Below, in pieces: positions 6,034-6,140 of a stretch of 6,140 nt of DNA. How positions within the stretch are numbered: position 1 is the first letter of the stretch; each line of letters starts with the position of its first letter. The notes below the pieces were generated by a model, which searched no databases, was not told where the DNA came from, and saw only the letters and a program-made list of their open reading frames with translations. Source of the DNA: Mollicutes bacterium (lineage in GTDB: Bacteria; Bacillota_I; Bacilli_A; RF39; UBA660); contig JAAZBI010000037.1 of the NCBI GenBank assembly GCA_012513875.1, positions 1 to 6,140 on the forward strand, given 5' to 3'. A program made the position numbers and the translations under genes.

Positions 6034-6140
6034 ATGATGTTTTTATTTAGTTGTACAGATGGAACTCAAGCTGCAGAAGGAATTATAAGAATTTTTAGTT
6101 TAGTAAAATCATTTTTAACTTTAATTCAAATTGCTGTTCC
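6034..6140 (+). CDS. Small membrane protein, VirB2/TrbC-like (N-terminus only)
   Basis: Thirty-five complete codons are visible before the right edge, starting at ATG 6034 (a second ATG follows at 6037). The sequence begins M-M-F-L-F-S-C-T-D-G and continues into an amphipathic to hydrophobic stretch A-E-G-I-I-R-I-F-S-L-V-K-S-F-L-T-L-I-Q. A short Cys-containing head, then an R-I-x-x-x-V-K-x-x-L-x-L-I-Q-I-x-V-P stretch leading into a membrane helix, is the pattern I associate with small TrbC/VirB2-like membrane proteins of Firmicute secretion or conjugation loci. The gap from the TadZ-like gene is 15 bases, so it belongs to the same operon. The family call is tentative because most of the protein is missing; it could also be another uncharacterised small membrane subunit. 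Confidence 0.5.
   Translation, partial: MMFLFSCTDGTQAAEGIIRIFSLVKSFLTLIQIAV

Overview
The window is a compact, strongly AT-rich block with every gene on the + strand. Its core is a Tad/Flp-type (type IVc pilus-like) assembly operon. The base composition, clear AGGAGG-type ribosome binding sites and very AT-rich codon use point to a low-GC Firmicute. The absence of any secretin-like gene in the visible part would fit a single-membrane cell. All six tryptophan codons I can find are TGG and no gene has an internal TGA, so the standard bacterial code (11) fits and the Mycoplasma code does not. A gut Bacilli / Mollicutes-related lineage that keeps code 11 (RF39-like) is my best guess, but it is an inference.

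Layout, left to right: (1) the 3' end of an unidentified gene, cut by the left edge (3-296); (2) a small one-membrane-helix TadE/pseudopilin-like protein (298-738); (3) a CpaB/RcpC-like SAF-domain protein (735-1577); (4) a CpaF/TadA secretion ATPase with intact Walker A, Walker B and His-box motifs (1602-2684); (5) and (6) the paired TadB- and TadC-like platform proteins (2703-3602 and 3602-4387); (7) a 48-residue Flp-like major pilin candidate with a GTG start (4449-4595); (8) a second TadE-like small protein (4619-5020); (9) a CpaE/TadZ-like protein whose P-loop has lost its lysines (5038-6018); (10) the start of a small membrane protein resembling VirB2/TrbC-type subunits, cut by the right edge (6034-6140).

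The genes are joined by 4-base and 1-base overlaps or gaps of 1-25 bases. The one exception is the 61-base gap before the pilin gene, which carries a good sigma-A-type promoter and an 8-bp inverted repeat spanning it. This suggests the pilin and the genes after it can be expressed separately from the machinery. The likely division of labour is: the CpaF-like ATPase powers assembly through the TadB/TadC pair in the membrane; the pilin and TadE-like proteins form the fibre; CpaB acts outside the membrane, perhaps in place of an outer-membrane alignment role; and the CpaE/TadZ-like protein localises the machine.

The most unusual points are the shared M-[K/R]-E-[S/A] N-terminus of the three small pilin-like proteins, none of which has a canonical prepilin cleavage site, the lysine-less TadZ-like protein, and the Tad operon running directly into a VirB2-like gene. 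No prepilin peptidase, RNA gene, mobile element, CRISPR array or convincing terminator is visible in the window.
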